A DNA stretch of 64,000 nucleotides, taken from positions 70,854 to 134,853 of the forward strand of contig VXBM01001083.1 of the NCBI GenBank assembly GCA_013400155.1. Reading direction: 5' to 3'. This DNA is from Helopsaltes ochotensis (taxonomy: Eukaryota > Chordata > Aves > Passeriformes > Locustellidae). The notes under the pieces were generated by a model that saw nothing but the letters and a program-made list of their open reading frames with translations, did not search any database and had not been told where the DNA came from. Positions within the stretch are counted from its first letter, which is position 1. Each line of letters begins with the position of its first letter. Of the stretch, positions 1 through 11,935 are shown piece after piece. Both the position numbers and the translations under genes were made by a program.

Positions 1-24
1 TTTTTTTTTTTTTTTTTTTTTTTT
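1..24. repeat. Poly-T run at the window edge
   Basis: Twenty-four T in a row start the window and are cut by its left edge, so the full length is unknown. It could be a simple homopolymer or the complement of a poly(A) tail whose body lies to the right. The sequence to the right does not resemble a known retroposon. Confidence 0.9.
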
Positions 25-1957
25 GAATTCTTAGAATCTCAGGGCTACATGATCTTGAATGTTGATAATTCTGTTTTCTAACAAACCCAGGAGGAGACAT
101 GTTTCAAAGACATGAAGCTAAATTTGTTAGCAAGACGGTGTCTAAACTGCAAGAAATCAGTTTGGGAGATACATAGAAAATGCATTGTGCATGTTTGTAC
201 TTATGTCTGAAGGCGAATTATATGGAAGCCTTTTAATTTTCTATCACAAAATGGGCAGGGCTCACATAAAGGAAAAATCTTTTGTATTGAATACATCTGA
301 GTTGACTTCATAATTGGCCCTTGGTAGTTCCCTGTAAAGCAGTGAGCATGACATGGTTCTATATGCCGTGCCAACATTAATGTTTATCCTTGCTACTTCA
401 AAAGACTGGTTAAAAAAACCCCAAAAAACCTCAAAAATGTTACTTGAAATAATAATTGATAGCGACAAGGAAAAATTTACTGTTAACAATAGTGAAAGAA
501 AACCAGAAAAAATTTAAAAGCTTAGTAAAAGAATGAAAGCAGTTTTCTACACTTGTATTATAGAGTCCCTTCTAGTCAAAAAGAGCAACAATTATGTAAC
601 TACTGTTAACTGTATTAGATAAAAGCACCAGAAGATCATGAATAGAAAAACCAGTGCTGTGTTAATGAAGTTAGAATGAAACTTTGCTCTTATTCACTGT
701 CTATTCCCCTGTAATTTTAAGAATTTCATATATATAATCTTCTTTTATAAACAAATGAAATAGATTATGCCTGTTTAAATTTATCTCTCCATCAACAGCT
801 AATTTACCTTTGAAAACTTGAATAACCTCACAGTTTACTTGTATTCCCCTGCAGATCTGTGTTTAGACCCTCATTCTGTAGTCCCCTCATTACGGTTCCC
901 TCCATCCATATCTTCCTACATGTCACCCTCCTAAAGAGAAAGCTATGGGAATTTTTTCCAACAGTGAGTTTCCTATGAGGAGATGGGGATTTGTTCTTTT
1001 AAAGGCTAAAGAGAATTTCATGGTTATTAACATGCTATTTTTTTCAATGCAACTTCTCTATGTGCTTATTCTAGGCAGGGCTGCAGGCATCAGCTTTTAT
1101 TAAGCGTATTCAAAACTTTCCATTGTAGCATCCCATTTGCTTGTAGACTTGAGAAAGCTTTGGCTATTTCAATCCAAATTTGTCATGTGCAGTTTGAAAC
1201 TGTGATTTTATATCTTTCTACATTTGAAACACTCCATTAATATTGCACAGATACAGGAAATATGGGCAAAAGAATAGCAGACAGAGAAAACTGTTTCACA
1301 TCTATGACCTTCATCTGTGTAACCAAGAAGGAAAAAAAAAATCAACAGCCTGGTCTGAATTTTTTGTAGAGCAAAGGGATCTTTTTTAACCCCTGAAAGA
1401 GCAGGGAAATGACTCATCACTGTTAGTCAAGGTAGGAAGCAATGGCACAGAGGGTCCTAAGTGTTTTGAGGCTGGATATCCTTTGAGAAGCCGGAGGAGA
1501 ACAGTCTTGGATTATTCTCACTCAAGAGTTGTCAGGATTTCCAGGAAATCTCCAGGAGTCCCTCTCACTATAACACCAGAGACACATGTCTTTCTCTAAC
1601 ACAGAGCTTCAGGACCACAGGCAAAGAATTTAAATTCAGTTTTCCATAATTCACTTTTAAAACAATCAATAGATAGGAGGAAGAAATATCAGGGAACACA
1701 AATGCTATAGAGGGGGAAGAAAACACGTATGTCACATCTTGTAAATCCTAAAAAAACGTCATTTAGTAGTTTATAGATATTTATGTCTTTAGCTACAGCT
1801 GAACACTGATTTATAGAAAAGTTGAAAACTCTTGGCAACTTAAAACTCAATGAATTGAAAAAGAATAGGCTATATGCTGTCAGAATGATCCCAGTGATAA
1901 AACAGAGCATGGCAGGCATATATTAAATCAGGTTAATGCATGGTAACAATGATGAAC
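25..1957. other. AT-rich non-coding DNA, nothing recognised
   Basis: No repeat family, RNA gene or convincing exon is visible. The open frames here are short (76 residues or fewer), are not flanked by splice-like signals and have no recognisable domain. Confidence 0.6.
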
Positions 1958-2745
1958 AAGATCATAGAGTCAAACCATTAACCCAGCACTGCTAAGACCA
2001 CTATTAAACTATGTCCTCAAGTGCCACAACTGCATGCCTTTTAATTCCCTCCAGGGATGGTGACTCCACCACTGCTCTGGGCAGCCTGTTCCAGTGCTTG
2101 ACAACCCTTTCAGTGAAGAAATGTTTTCTAGTATCCAGCTAAACCTTCTTGGCCCAACTTGAGGTAAATTGAGCACATTGCTGTCTTATGTTCAGTCACT
2201 GTCAATGAACACCCTCAGAGTCCTTTTCTACCAGGAAATTTTCTGGCCAGTGTGTGTCCCCAGCCTGTAGCTCTGCATGTGGTTGGTTGTTTTTGCTTGC
2301 CTTATTGCACCTCCTAAAACTGGCCTCTGTCCTTTAAGTCAGCCTTTCCAGATCCATCTTCCTACCCTCCAGCAGATCACAACTCCCATCCACCTTTTCA
2401 TGTACAAAGTCGCTGAGGGAACACTTGGTCCCCTCATCCAGATCATTGATGAAGATATTAAACAGGCCTGGCCCCAACACTGTTTTTTTACCCAGCAAAC
2501 AGTGCACCCATCCACAGCACGGGAAGCCAGTTTCTCCAGGAGAATGCTGTGGGAAATGGAGTGTAAGGCTTTCCTAAGGCCTAGGTAAGCAGCATCCACT
2601 GTCTTCCCTCCTCCTCCTCCAGGCGGGTCGTTCTGTCATTGAAGGACATCAGGTTAGTCAAACAGCACCTACCTTTCATAAATCCATGCTCATTGTCCCA
2701 TATGATGATCTGCTCCATGACCCTCTGCCATACCAAGGTCAGAGT
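1958..2745 (-). mobile_element. CR1 LINE fragment, internally deleted
   Basis: Read on the minus strand this is the 3' half of a CR1 non-LTR retrotransposon. Recognisable pieces, in plus-strand order, are the 3' region (GGGATGGTGACTCCACCAC, then GGGCAGCCTGTTCCAGTGC), a jump into the region after the reverse transcriptase (TTCAGTCACTGTCAATGAAC), then the reverse-transcriptase core near 2490-2600. In the core the minus frame reads HSISHSILLEK, which follows motif A. The motif A residues themselves are decayed, reading GLRKALHS where an intact copy has an aspartate-containing motif. Several hundred bases of the usual 3' part are missing at about 2165-2180. The copy is dead and no TSD was found. 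Confidence 0.88.
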
Positions 2746-3338
2746 GCAATGAGTCAAAGGGCATAAAGGCCCAATGGAACTTCCATATAAAGTTCAAAAA
2801 TCTAATCTAATCTGATGTGCCTAGCACGGACAGCATAAGTGATATGAGAGGTTTTTTATATCATACAGTGTCTCTGATGAAAAGATGAAAGTTTTATTAT
2901 TCACAGAAATACATGAGCTTTTTCAAATCCTTCTGTAAGTCTTAGCTCCATTTTAGTTTGTGACAGAGACTTGCACAGATTAATTATTTGACTAATAAAC
3001 CACTTTCTTCTCAATATAAAACTTGCCTTAAAACTGTATGACACATCCACATTCCTCTCTTTACCATCCATCACATCTTTTATTTGTCATCTGTTGAAAT
3101 ACAAATAGCCAAAAATGACACTTTGTACAGATAAATTTTTTGTTATTTTAATAATCATAACTGCCTTTTAAATTTTTTTTATTTGTTTTATTCTTCCATT
3201 TCTGCCATATCTTGGGGGCAGCAAACCTTAGGAAATCTATAAAGTTGTCCTTCAAAACACAGTCACTCTTTGCTATGGCTTATTCTGTTTGAGTAGCTAA
3301 AATTTTGCTGATAGTTTTATGTTTTGTTTCTCCTGAGA
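2746..3338. other. Unique-looking AT-rich DNA
   Basis: Nothing recognised between the CR1 fragment and the short LTR. T-rich stretches occur around 3130-3200. Confidence 0.55.
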
Positions 3339-3620
3339 TATTGCCCTGATTCTTTCAGCCTTCTGATGTTTTCATTTCTGTAATAGAGTTTCTCGCGCAC
3401 TTAAATGTAAACTATGGGTTGTTTTCATACTTTCATGGAGGAGGAGAGAGTTGATGGACTGTTGGTCTGACCAGTGTGTTGGAGAGGTGGCAACTTCACC
3501 CTCCAATCCATGGTCACCTTTGGAATTCTATAAATGTCGAGAATTATAAATAAAGATCCCTTGTTGCCTTCGGATGATTCAGCACGTAAGTGCAGTCCTT
3601 TCCTGTCTCATATCTCAACA
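3339..3620 (+). mobile_element. Short ERV solo LTR, family 1 (282 bp)
   Basis: The sequence aligns along its length with the element at 28662-28988: both start near TTGCCCTGATTCTT, share a middle block (GGACTGTTGGTCTGACCAG here), and have a CTATAAAT TATA-like box and an AATAAA poly(A) signal (3549-3554 here) before a terminus ending in CA. The first dinucleotide is TA rather than TG, so one end is mutated. The flanking hexamers CTGAGA (3333-3338) and TTGAGT (3621-3626) match at four of six positions, as a decayed 6-bp duplication would. No internal retroviral sequence is attached. The + orientation follows the TATA and poly(A) signals. Confidence 0.75.
3549..3554 (+). promoter_or_regulatory. 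AATAAA poly(A) signal in short LTR
   Basis: Canonical hexamer about 66 bases before the LTR end, with a CTATAAAT box about 20 bases upstream. The compact TATA/poly(A) layout is shared with the copy at 28662-28988. Activity is unknown. Confidence 0.6.
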
Positions 3621-3626
3621 TTGAGT

Positions 3627-5183
3627 ACTTTACCTGCAGTTTCCATATTAATGTAATGATAGCCTTATTTTCAGATTTGATTTTTTAAGATTTTTGCTGA
3701 AGATGTGGCTTTATTATCTAATTCTCTTCCAAGAGATTGAATAAGTAGGGCCAGTGCTATGTCTCTACAATAATAGCCAAAGTTACTAAGTGCTCATTCC
3801 TTTAAATAACTGACTGAAGTAACAATGGACATTTGTGTTTATTAGAGTAGTTATGAATAAAACCCTGCCCTCTTGATAAAGTCTGTAATAACATCAGCTG
3901 GTATATATAAAACTGGTTTACCACTAGTGAATATCAGCTGGTGAATATCAGTGCCAGCTGCATGGACTGTATAGTGTAGAAGGACGTCAGAAAAATTCCC
4001 TTGCATTTTCCCCAGAGAGAAATAAGGGATCAGAAGCTGAAACCTCTATTAATGATTCATAACCAGTTCCATGTGCAACAGTCCAGTTGCCTCTTTCATG
4101 TATCATAGACCAAAACATTTTGTTTTGTGAATTTGGTAGGATACGGTAGATAATTCAGGCTTTTTGAATAAACTATATATTTTAACTCCAGCAATGATAT
4201 TGTATTTCACTGGACCAACATAAAAATATATTTGGTCTTTATTCTCATCTGATCAAAGAATTAAAGTGCTGAGTAGTGCTTCCTTGAAGTTCTGATGGAA
4301 AAAAAGCTCAAAGATTTTTAATACATAAAAATCTTCTAAATCCAGTGTATTAAGCAGAAAGTTTATTAGATATTAAGGTAAAAAAGTAAGAAAGTTTGCT
4401 GAACAAAGCAATCCCATTAAGTTTTCCTATTCCCCTTCATAGTTTATTGACATGAAGGTAAAGTCATTACATTAATACTCCCTTTTGCAATTAGCCTTAT
4501 TACCCATGACAAGTCTCATAAAGACATAGCACTTCATTAGTTTCAGGATGCATTGCTGTACAGAGCGTAGGGGAATGAGACCTGCCCCAAACTGCTATAG
4601 ACTCCGCATGAGCGAGATGGTCCTCCAACTTCCTTGTTTTATTATTGCCTTAACTAGTGAACTAGCTGAACAAGCATCCTCTTTCTAACCTTCAATGTTT
4701 TCTGTATAAGTTCAATTGTGTCACCACTTTGCTTGCTGTCTCCTTAGTGACTAATTGATATTGAACAATTTTTAAAGTACTTTGCCCTCTCAATGCAAGT
4801 GAAAGGTACCACAAGACTGACAAACTCTCACGTTCTGTCTGCATTAGACAAGTTCAATCAGGAATGGTGGAAATGCAGCGCAGTAAGGGTGGCTGGTAAG
4901 TCAGATATATAAATGCAGGGGACAACTTTATTCTTTTTTACTGAGAAGTTACACAAGTGAGCAATAAAAGCAGTGTTTTATAGATGGAATGACGCAGGCT
5001 CAAGACCAGAAAGTGGAATTTGCCTCACTTATTTTGGCATTAAAGAGTGAAGTATCTGAGTGAGTTATACTTTAAAGTTACTGGCAAACAGTAGGCAGTT
5101 CAGATGAGCAACTCACCTGAATCATTTCAGATGCTTATTTTGAAGCAATATGAATTGCATTTGGTGCTTGGGTTGTTGAAAGT
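3627..5183. other. AT-rich non-coding DNA, nothing recognised
   Basis: Only short local duplications are seen, such as GTGAATATCAGCTGGTGAAT around 3927-3947. No gene or repeat family is recognised. Confidence 0.55.
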
Positions 5184-5742
5184 TGTTATGGTCTGAGCCC
5201 GGCCAGCAACTCAGCACCACAAAACCAATCCCTCCCTCCCTCACCAGCAGCACTGGGGAGAGAATCAGAAGGGGAAAAGAGAGAAAACTCGTGTGTTGAG
5301 ATAAAGACAGCTTAATATGGGAAGGAAAAGCTACCCACAAAACCAGCAAAATAAGGAATTCATTTACCACCTTCTATGGGCAGACAGATGTCCAGACATC
5401 TCCAGGTGATTTGGGAAGACAAACACCATAACTCCAAACTTGCCTCATTTCTTCCTTCTTCCCTCTGCTTTGTAACCATGATTTACAGTCTGGAAAATCC
5501 CTTTGGTCAGTTGGGGTCACCTGTCCCAGCTGTGTCTCCTCCCTACCTCCCAGGCACCCTCAGCCCCCTGACCAGCATGGCAATATGAAAAGCTGAAAAG
5601 GCCTTGGCTCTGTGTAAGCCCTGCTCAGCAATAACAAGAACATCTCTATATTATCAAGACTGTTTTCAACATGCATCCAAAACATAGCCCTGTGCTGCGC
5701 ACTGTGAAGAAAATTAGCTCTACCCCAGTCAAAATGAGTACA
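5184..5742 (-). mobile_element. ERVL-like solo LTR, family 2 (about 559 bp)
   Basis: On the minus strand this matches the LTR at 57868-58445: a promoter-proximal part, then GTTTGTCTTCCCAAATCACC, a CTGTCTTTATCTCAACACAC block followed by GAGTTTTCTC, and an end around GAGTTGCTGGCCGGGC. The plus-strand terminus starts TGTTATGG and the far end is GAGTACA. The flanking pentamers AAAGT and AGGGT agree at only three of five positions, so the duplication is decayed or the ends are off by a base or two. No internal retroviral sequence or second LTR is nearby, so it is called solo. Confidence 0.78.
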
Positions 5743-5747
5743 AGGGT

Positions 5748-8700
5748 GTAGGTAAGTTGCTTAAATTTGTGCATTCAATAGCAGGTATAGCAGCTAAATA
5801 TGTGTATTGAAAGCTTGCAAAGAGCTGGCAGGTACAGCTGTGGGAGGTATGGCTGTACAGTGGACATCAAAATTGCAGTGCCTTCATCTACGGGCTACAT
5901 CTCACCCTTAGGTTAGAAGAAGCATTCCCAGAGTGATAAAAATTTGATTTACCTCAATGTTATGTCTATAGTCCAAAGTCCAAGGAAGAAGAGGTTTATC
6001 TCCACAGAGAGATATTTATCTCCTTTCCAAAAAGAAGTAGCTAGGAAAGATCAGACAACTCATAACTGAGTGGGTGTTTCTCTCTGTCCATTGCTTAAAG
6101 CTAGAATTTGGGTCACTTGGAGTTTGCAAGTACTTAGCTACAAGAAAAAAATAATGGAAGGAATATAGGCTAAGAGTGAAGCAGCAGGAGCCTGGTAGAA
6201 GCTGTCCCACCAGTCCTATTTAACCTGCACTCACTACAGCCTTTGCATAAAACTGCCTCTATTTGGACAGCCCAGAAGCAGGTTAACAGCTAATATAAAA
6301 CCCTCAAGTTTGTGCTGTAACATTCCCTAGCTTTCTTTTTGCTAACCCATGTTTTTTTAGCTAGAAAGGGATCTGTATTTTCCAAACTATAAATATACCA
6401 TGTATGTTTGAGCATCAAGATCAATCAAACTGTGATCATATAAGTGAAGCCCAGCAAATGATGGTCAGCCAATATTTACAATTCATGTGAATGGAAATGT
6501 TCAGACATGATTTTTTATTTCCTTTTAGGTTTATAGCTTATGATACATTTCCATTAGAAAACTATACAGGGTAGGACAGTTCCAGCCTTTGTGCAGGTTT
6601 TTTGGAGGGGTGAAGTACTCTGTAGGGTTGCTTGGCTTCTCACCTTGAGTACCATACCAGAGTATGTAAGGCAAATAAATAGGTTCCTGATTTAGATGCC
6701 TTAAAACTAAGTGGAATGAATCTGGGAGTATTTGTTAGGATGCTCCACAATGCTTTACTACCAAAATCAGGGAAAGCAGAGACACCACAAGTAGAGTCGC
6801 AACTATCTGGTTCCTGCTATTTACTAAGAGTTAGAGCATTTCGCTGACATGCTGCAGGTATTTCTCTGGATTAATTCAAGAGAGAAAATTAACTGTTCTA
6901 GCCATCAGCTACAGAAGCTTGTCTCTTTATCTCAAGCTGTGGCATTTTGCATTTCCTCTTTAATATAAACAACCATAAACTGAACATTATTAAGATTTCT
7001 TCACAAGGGGAATAAGAAACTAGAGCTCACTCCAGTGTCCCCTGTTTCTTTAATTTCACAGCTGAGTTATCAGAGACTTGCTTAAAGAGGAAAGGCTAGA
7101 AAATTCGGAGCTGCTGGATGTATATGTACATATAAATATGTTCAACTCTATGGGTGTTATTAGAGTGGAAATAACAGTACTATATGCTAAAGATCTGTGC
7201 AATGAAGAAAGGGGGTCATGCATTTTTTAACAGGAAATGACAGAGGGCATTTCATCACTGCAGAACCATGTAGTTTTTACTTAAGCTAGTTTTAAAATAG
7301 GTGGCTTAGCTGGTGGTAGTGGAAAGCTCAGAAGATGCTGAGAAAACTGCACATTTACCTTGTTCTCTTAAAGTGTTGTGGGAGGTATTTCAGCTCACAG
7401 TCATGACCTCCACATGATTGACATCTGAGCCAGCTGAAGCAGCTTGATGAATTTATGATAGAAAAACCAGGAAGGATGTATTGAGAATTTGCATTCCAAG
7501 CAAAACTCAGATCTCAAAGGCTTAAAACATTTGATCCTTTGACCACTGGTATGAAGTAGTGATTTCTTGAAATTTTTGACAGACAGTGTCCTAACAGGTG
7601 AGACTGGAAGTCTTAGTCATGTGAGAAAAAATAGTGGACATGACTGCCAGGCAGCTCAACCAATACCTTTGATGACACAGTAAAGACAGCATTTAGCTTG
7701 CTCAAAGTTCTAGATATTAGAGACAGAATTAATTGTTATGAATGAAATTTGCTTAAAGCATTAAAGAATAAGTTGATTCCTATCTGTGCTGTTTTCAAAT
7801 TCACCCCTTATTGGACGTGATTATCTTCTATCAGCTTCAAAGGATATATTTGCCATGATTCTTGGGCAGAAGCATTTTTTTCTGAGATAATTTGTCCAAA
7901 AAGACAGTACAGACTGCTGGTGAGAATCACCATTAAATAAGCACATATGGGCTTATTTCAGTGTAGTGCCATGAGAACATCCATGCCTACAGTACAACGA
8001 CAAGACAGGTGCCAGGGGATCTGTCAAGGATACAAGACTGGTTATGGCAGCAAGGGAATGTAGAAGGTCCTAACAACCTCCCAAAGACACTTGCCAGGCT
8101 CTCCTGTATGCTCAGCACACCAAGGCTGTGTGAATGCTCTGTTTTGCAATCATACAACTGTGGTAGTGTGAGAGCTTTATACTGGGGAAAATCAGCAATT
8201 GTCTCAGGGTTGGTTTCTCGCATTCTGTGTTCCTCCCTGCAACACTTTTGATTACACTGCAATGAGTTGTGACCCAAGAGCTCTGGTGAGATCCAGGCTC
8301 CACCGCACTCCTTGCAGAAGAAGAAAAGGGCACATCTCCATGAAAGTGTTTTGTCAGCTCAGGAATCCTTTTTTTGCTGCTGTTGAGCTGGCAAACACAG
8401 TCTGAAAGTTAACTGCATCACTGTGGCTTTGAGTCCAAGCCAGTACATCAGTCTCACATGTGGTGCTCGCTGTACCTTAAAGGGCTTCTGTCGGTCTGTC
8501 CATGCTGTTTTTCTGTCTGTTTCTGGTATAATCTGTATGACCTACATTTCTCTCCCTGTTTAATGCATTTGTGCCTGATTCAGCCCTGGTTCTGCCCCTC
8601 CTGCTTGCTCTCCAGATATCATTACTCCTTAACTAAATCTAGATGTCTAGAAATAAAGAGTCTTCCTCTGCTGATAATTATTTTATTTTAGCTAGGGAGT

Positions 8701-10961
8701 AGCTTTCTATCTTTATCTGGGTCAGTATTAAGCTTAGCTTCCAGTGTTAATTTTCATGGTAAATATTCTTAATTTGTTCCTCCTTTATAAGAAGCTCTGT
8801 GATCCAGTAAATCTTCTTGTCCCTCCTACGGTGTCTCTAGTTATGAATTGTCATGATTCAGTGAATCTGCAGAGAAACTATTTTAATTATCCTCCCTTTC
8901 TCTCTCCGTCTTCTGCCAGGATGTCCAAGACTCCCGTGGAGGGAACATTCCTATCCTCCTTCAGCTCCCCTGAGGCAGTCAGAAATTTTTCATGTCAAGT
9001 TATCTTTTTGTCTCCCAAATCATTACTGGCTAAGCACTTCTTAGTGCTGTGATGTTGATTTCTGTGGGGAGATTCCAGCTGTAGGGAAAGGAAGACATGA
9101 GCTTGGGGGAGACTGCCAGAGAAAATGGATAAATAGTTAATGTGAGACTTGGCAAAGCCAGGCAAAGGCCTGATCTGCTGCAGCATTCTCTGGACTTGAG
9201 GTGTCACAGATTTCTGCTTGATTCAGTGCAAGAAGAAAACCGTATTTGCATGATTTTTAGCTGGTATATGTTTTATTTTTTGGATTCTGAACTCCATCAC
9301 ACTTTTGGTGAGCGGTGGGGCATGGGCAACGGGATAGAGAATCTCCAGATCTCAGATATATTGCATCCAGCCCAAATAGCAGAGCTGTCTTAGCTCAAAT
9401 TCCAATAGTTCTGGAAACAGGCTTCTGGGCATTCTGGGACCCCAGAAGAAATCATCACAAACTTTGCAAACAATTAGGACTTTGCTTCATGCTCTGACTA
9501 ACAAGGCAATCATTTAGATGGCAGCTTAAGCATTGGTGCAGTTAGTTGAAAAAAATGACAAAAGCCTGGATAAAGTGCTTCCCTCTCAGGCTCAGCACTG
9601 TCAGTCATCCATTCAGGCTTCAGAAGTTCCCCGGTGCTCTTTGTTCAGCAAGAGGCTTACTGGAACCACCACACACTGTGTCAAACTACCAGGAAATCCT
9701 TTATCAGTTCATCCTTTTGAAACTGTCATTGAAGTGTATGGACCTAAAGAGTGATAAGCATTAATAATACCGTGTTCTTTTTATCCATGTGTCGCAGTTT
9801 AGTCTCAGTTGGTTTTATCTTAAGCTCAGGATATGCAGTCCAGGCTGGTCTGCTGCAACTTCCAACCTCCTTGTCCTTTTAAAAATGGTGCTTAACCCAT
9901 CACATATGGATGCATAAGGAAAAAAAAAATTCAAACTAATTTTTATCTAAATCAGAGTTTTATGCCTTTTGTTCATAACTTGGATTTCTTTTGGCAAGTG
10001 CCTCAGCATCCTGTCCACGGTCCATTGGTATAAGTCCCATAAACAGCATAGCTTGTCAGAGTAATAGTGTTGATGTTTTGCTTGCTGAATTTTTAATTTT
10101 ATTTGGGGGTTTTTGTTTGTTTAGGGGTGTCTGTTACTTACCATTAATCAAACAAGTAGTCAAACAGATTTTAAGCAAGGATCTGAACGGTTTCATGGGC
10201 ATTTTTCATGCTGGCATCATCTGCCCTCAAGAGCATTCATACAGCCACACCCAGTCATGCAAGCACAACAGGATCCAGAAGGATCAGCTGAACATCTGGG
10301 TACAAAACACACTGCTAACTATCCAGCACAGTTTCACTTCCTAGTGGGTTTACCTTCTCTTTTTCCAGGAACCCCAAAGATTTGAACCAGTATCCAAAAT
10401 TGCATTTGTGAACTTGCAGACCAACGGGTTGTCTTTACATGGTGCAAAGAGTTTGGGTGTGTTTCAGCAATACATTTCCTGCCATACATCAGGGATGGCT
10501 TTGGGGCAGCATCATGGAATGACACAGAAAGGAAGATGTAATTCCTGCTCTTGGAGGTAGTAATAGATGATGTATGTCCCAACTAGAAATATGAGTGCAG
10601 ACTTAGCCAGAATATGCTACTAAAGTAAAAGCACTCTGCCAGAGATTTTACAGTTTTCAGCAAGGCAGCTTGGTTAAATCAGGAAAAGAATGCAAGAATA
10701 TAAGTGCAACATTAGGCAGCTAAATTCCAAATCTGCAGAATTTCTAATCTGTGTTCTATAAACAGGAAAACCAAAATACATAGAGCCTACGAATGCCCTG
10801 AGATTCTGTGGACATATTGACAGTCTGGAGCAGCTAAACACCCAGTTCGCAATAAATCCTGACAGGTGTTGGGCTGGCTCTAACCGTCCTGCTACATACC
10901 TTACAAAAAGCCTTTCTCCAAATATGCACAATATAGGCTGCAGAGATAAACACAGAGACTG
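5748..10961. other. Long stretch with no recognised element
   Basis: About 5.2 kb in which no CR1, LTR or convincing exon was recognised. A pyrimidine-rich stretch lies around 8450-8650. The longest open frame (9991-10344, plus) has no recognisable domain, is T-rich and looks like chance. Very old repeats could be missed by eye. Confidence 0.5.

Positions 10962-11025
<64 letters not shown>
10962..11025 (+). repeat. Poly-A run of 64 bases
   Basis: Sixty-four uninterrupted A, preceded by GAGACTG and followed by GGTAAATAATG. Bird CR1 elements do not end in poly(A), so this is not the tail of the neighbouring CR1, which also lies on the other strand. It may be a retrocopy tail (the sequence on the left is unidentified), a simple repeat, or a length inflated by assembly. 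Confidence 0.9.
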
Positions 11026-11027
<2 letters not shown>

Positions 11028-11054
11028 TAAATAATGCTGTTGGTTTGACCATGA

Positions 11055-11342
11055 CTCTTTAGGGCACAATAGCATGGAATGGAATAGTTCCAACTGGAAC
11101 TGGCTTAGAACAATCATCTAGTCCAACTGCTTGATCACTTCAAGGTTGCCCAAAAGTTAAAGCATGTTTTTAAATGCGCTGTCCAAATGCTCCTTAAACA
11201 CTGACAGGCATCGTACAAAAAATACCTCTCTAGGAAACCTGTTCCAGTGTTTGACCAGCCCCTCTGTAAGGAAATGTTTCCCAATATCAAGTTTAAACCT
11301 CCTCAGACACCGCTTTGAACCATTTTCGTACGTCCTGTCATG
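11055..11342 (-). mobile_element. CR1 LINE 3'-end fragment
   Basis: Minus-strand CR1 3' end. Recognisable pieces in plus-strand order are ATCATCTAGTCCAACTGCTT, CTGTCCAAATGCTCCTTAAA followed by CACTGACAGGCAT, CTAGGAAACCTGTTCCAGTG, and an end at CGTCCTGTCAT. It is 5'-truncated where it joins the ERV-like segment at 11343. No TSD was found. Confidence 0.85.
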
Positions 11343-11935
11343 TGGAGATGGGGAATTAAGGCTGTGGCCAGTTCATCACACAGTTTCTCTCACTGCTCAA
11401 GGAGAGGAGTCCTTGCCCTGCTCCAACGTGGGGTCCCTCTCACAGGAGACAGTTCTACCCGAACTTCTCCAGTGTGAGTCCTTCCCATGGGCTACAGTTA
11501 TTCCTGAACTGTTCCAGCCTGGGTTCCTTTCCACAGGTTGCAGTCCATCAGGACCAGCCTGCTTTGCCATGGTCTTCACCACAGGCTGCAGGGGAATCTC
11601 AGCTCCAACACTTGGACCACCTACTCCCCCTCCTTCTCCACTGACCTTGGTGTCTGCAGAGCTGTTCCTCTCACATATTCTCAGTCCTCTCTTGTCTGGC
11701 TGCAATTACCTCTGCACAGTAACTGTTTTCTCCTTCTTAAATAAGTTATCCCAGAGGTGCTGCCATCTCTGATGCACTTGGCCTTGGCCAGCACTGGTTC
11801 CCTCCTAGAGCCAGCTGGCACTGGCTCTGTCAGACATGGAGAAGCTTCCAGCAGCTTCTCACACAAACCATCTCTATAGCCTCTCCTCAGCTACCCAAAC
11901 CTGGCCATGCAAACTAAATACAGACACAGAGCCAC
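11343..11935. mobile_element. ERV-like segment with ~46-bp internal repeats
   Basis: This block resembles a moderately repetitive bird sequence that I associate with ERVL-type proviruses: blocks such as CACAGGCTGCAGGGGAATCT, ACTGACCTTGGTGTCTGCAG and TTATCCCAGAGGTGCTGCCA occur in the order I recall. Its left part holds about three degenerate units starting at 11420, 11466 and 11511, each of the form CTCCAnnGTGnGTCC. The + frame is open from the CR1 fragment through much of this block (11164-11772, 202 codons). Because it crosses two unrelated repeats, that frame is most likely accidental. Orientation and exact family are uncertain. Confidence 0.6.

Noticed and set aside
11164..11772. 202-codon plus-strand open frame
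   Set aside because: It runs through a minus-strand CR1 fragment and an unrelated ERV-like block and has no recognisable domain, so it is accidental.
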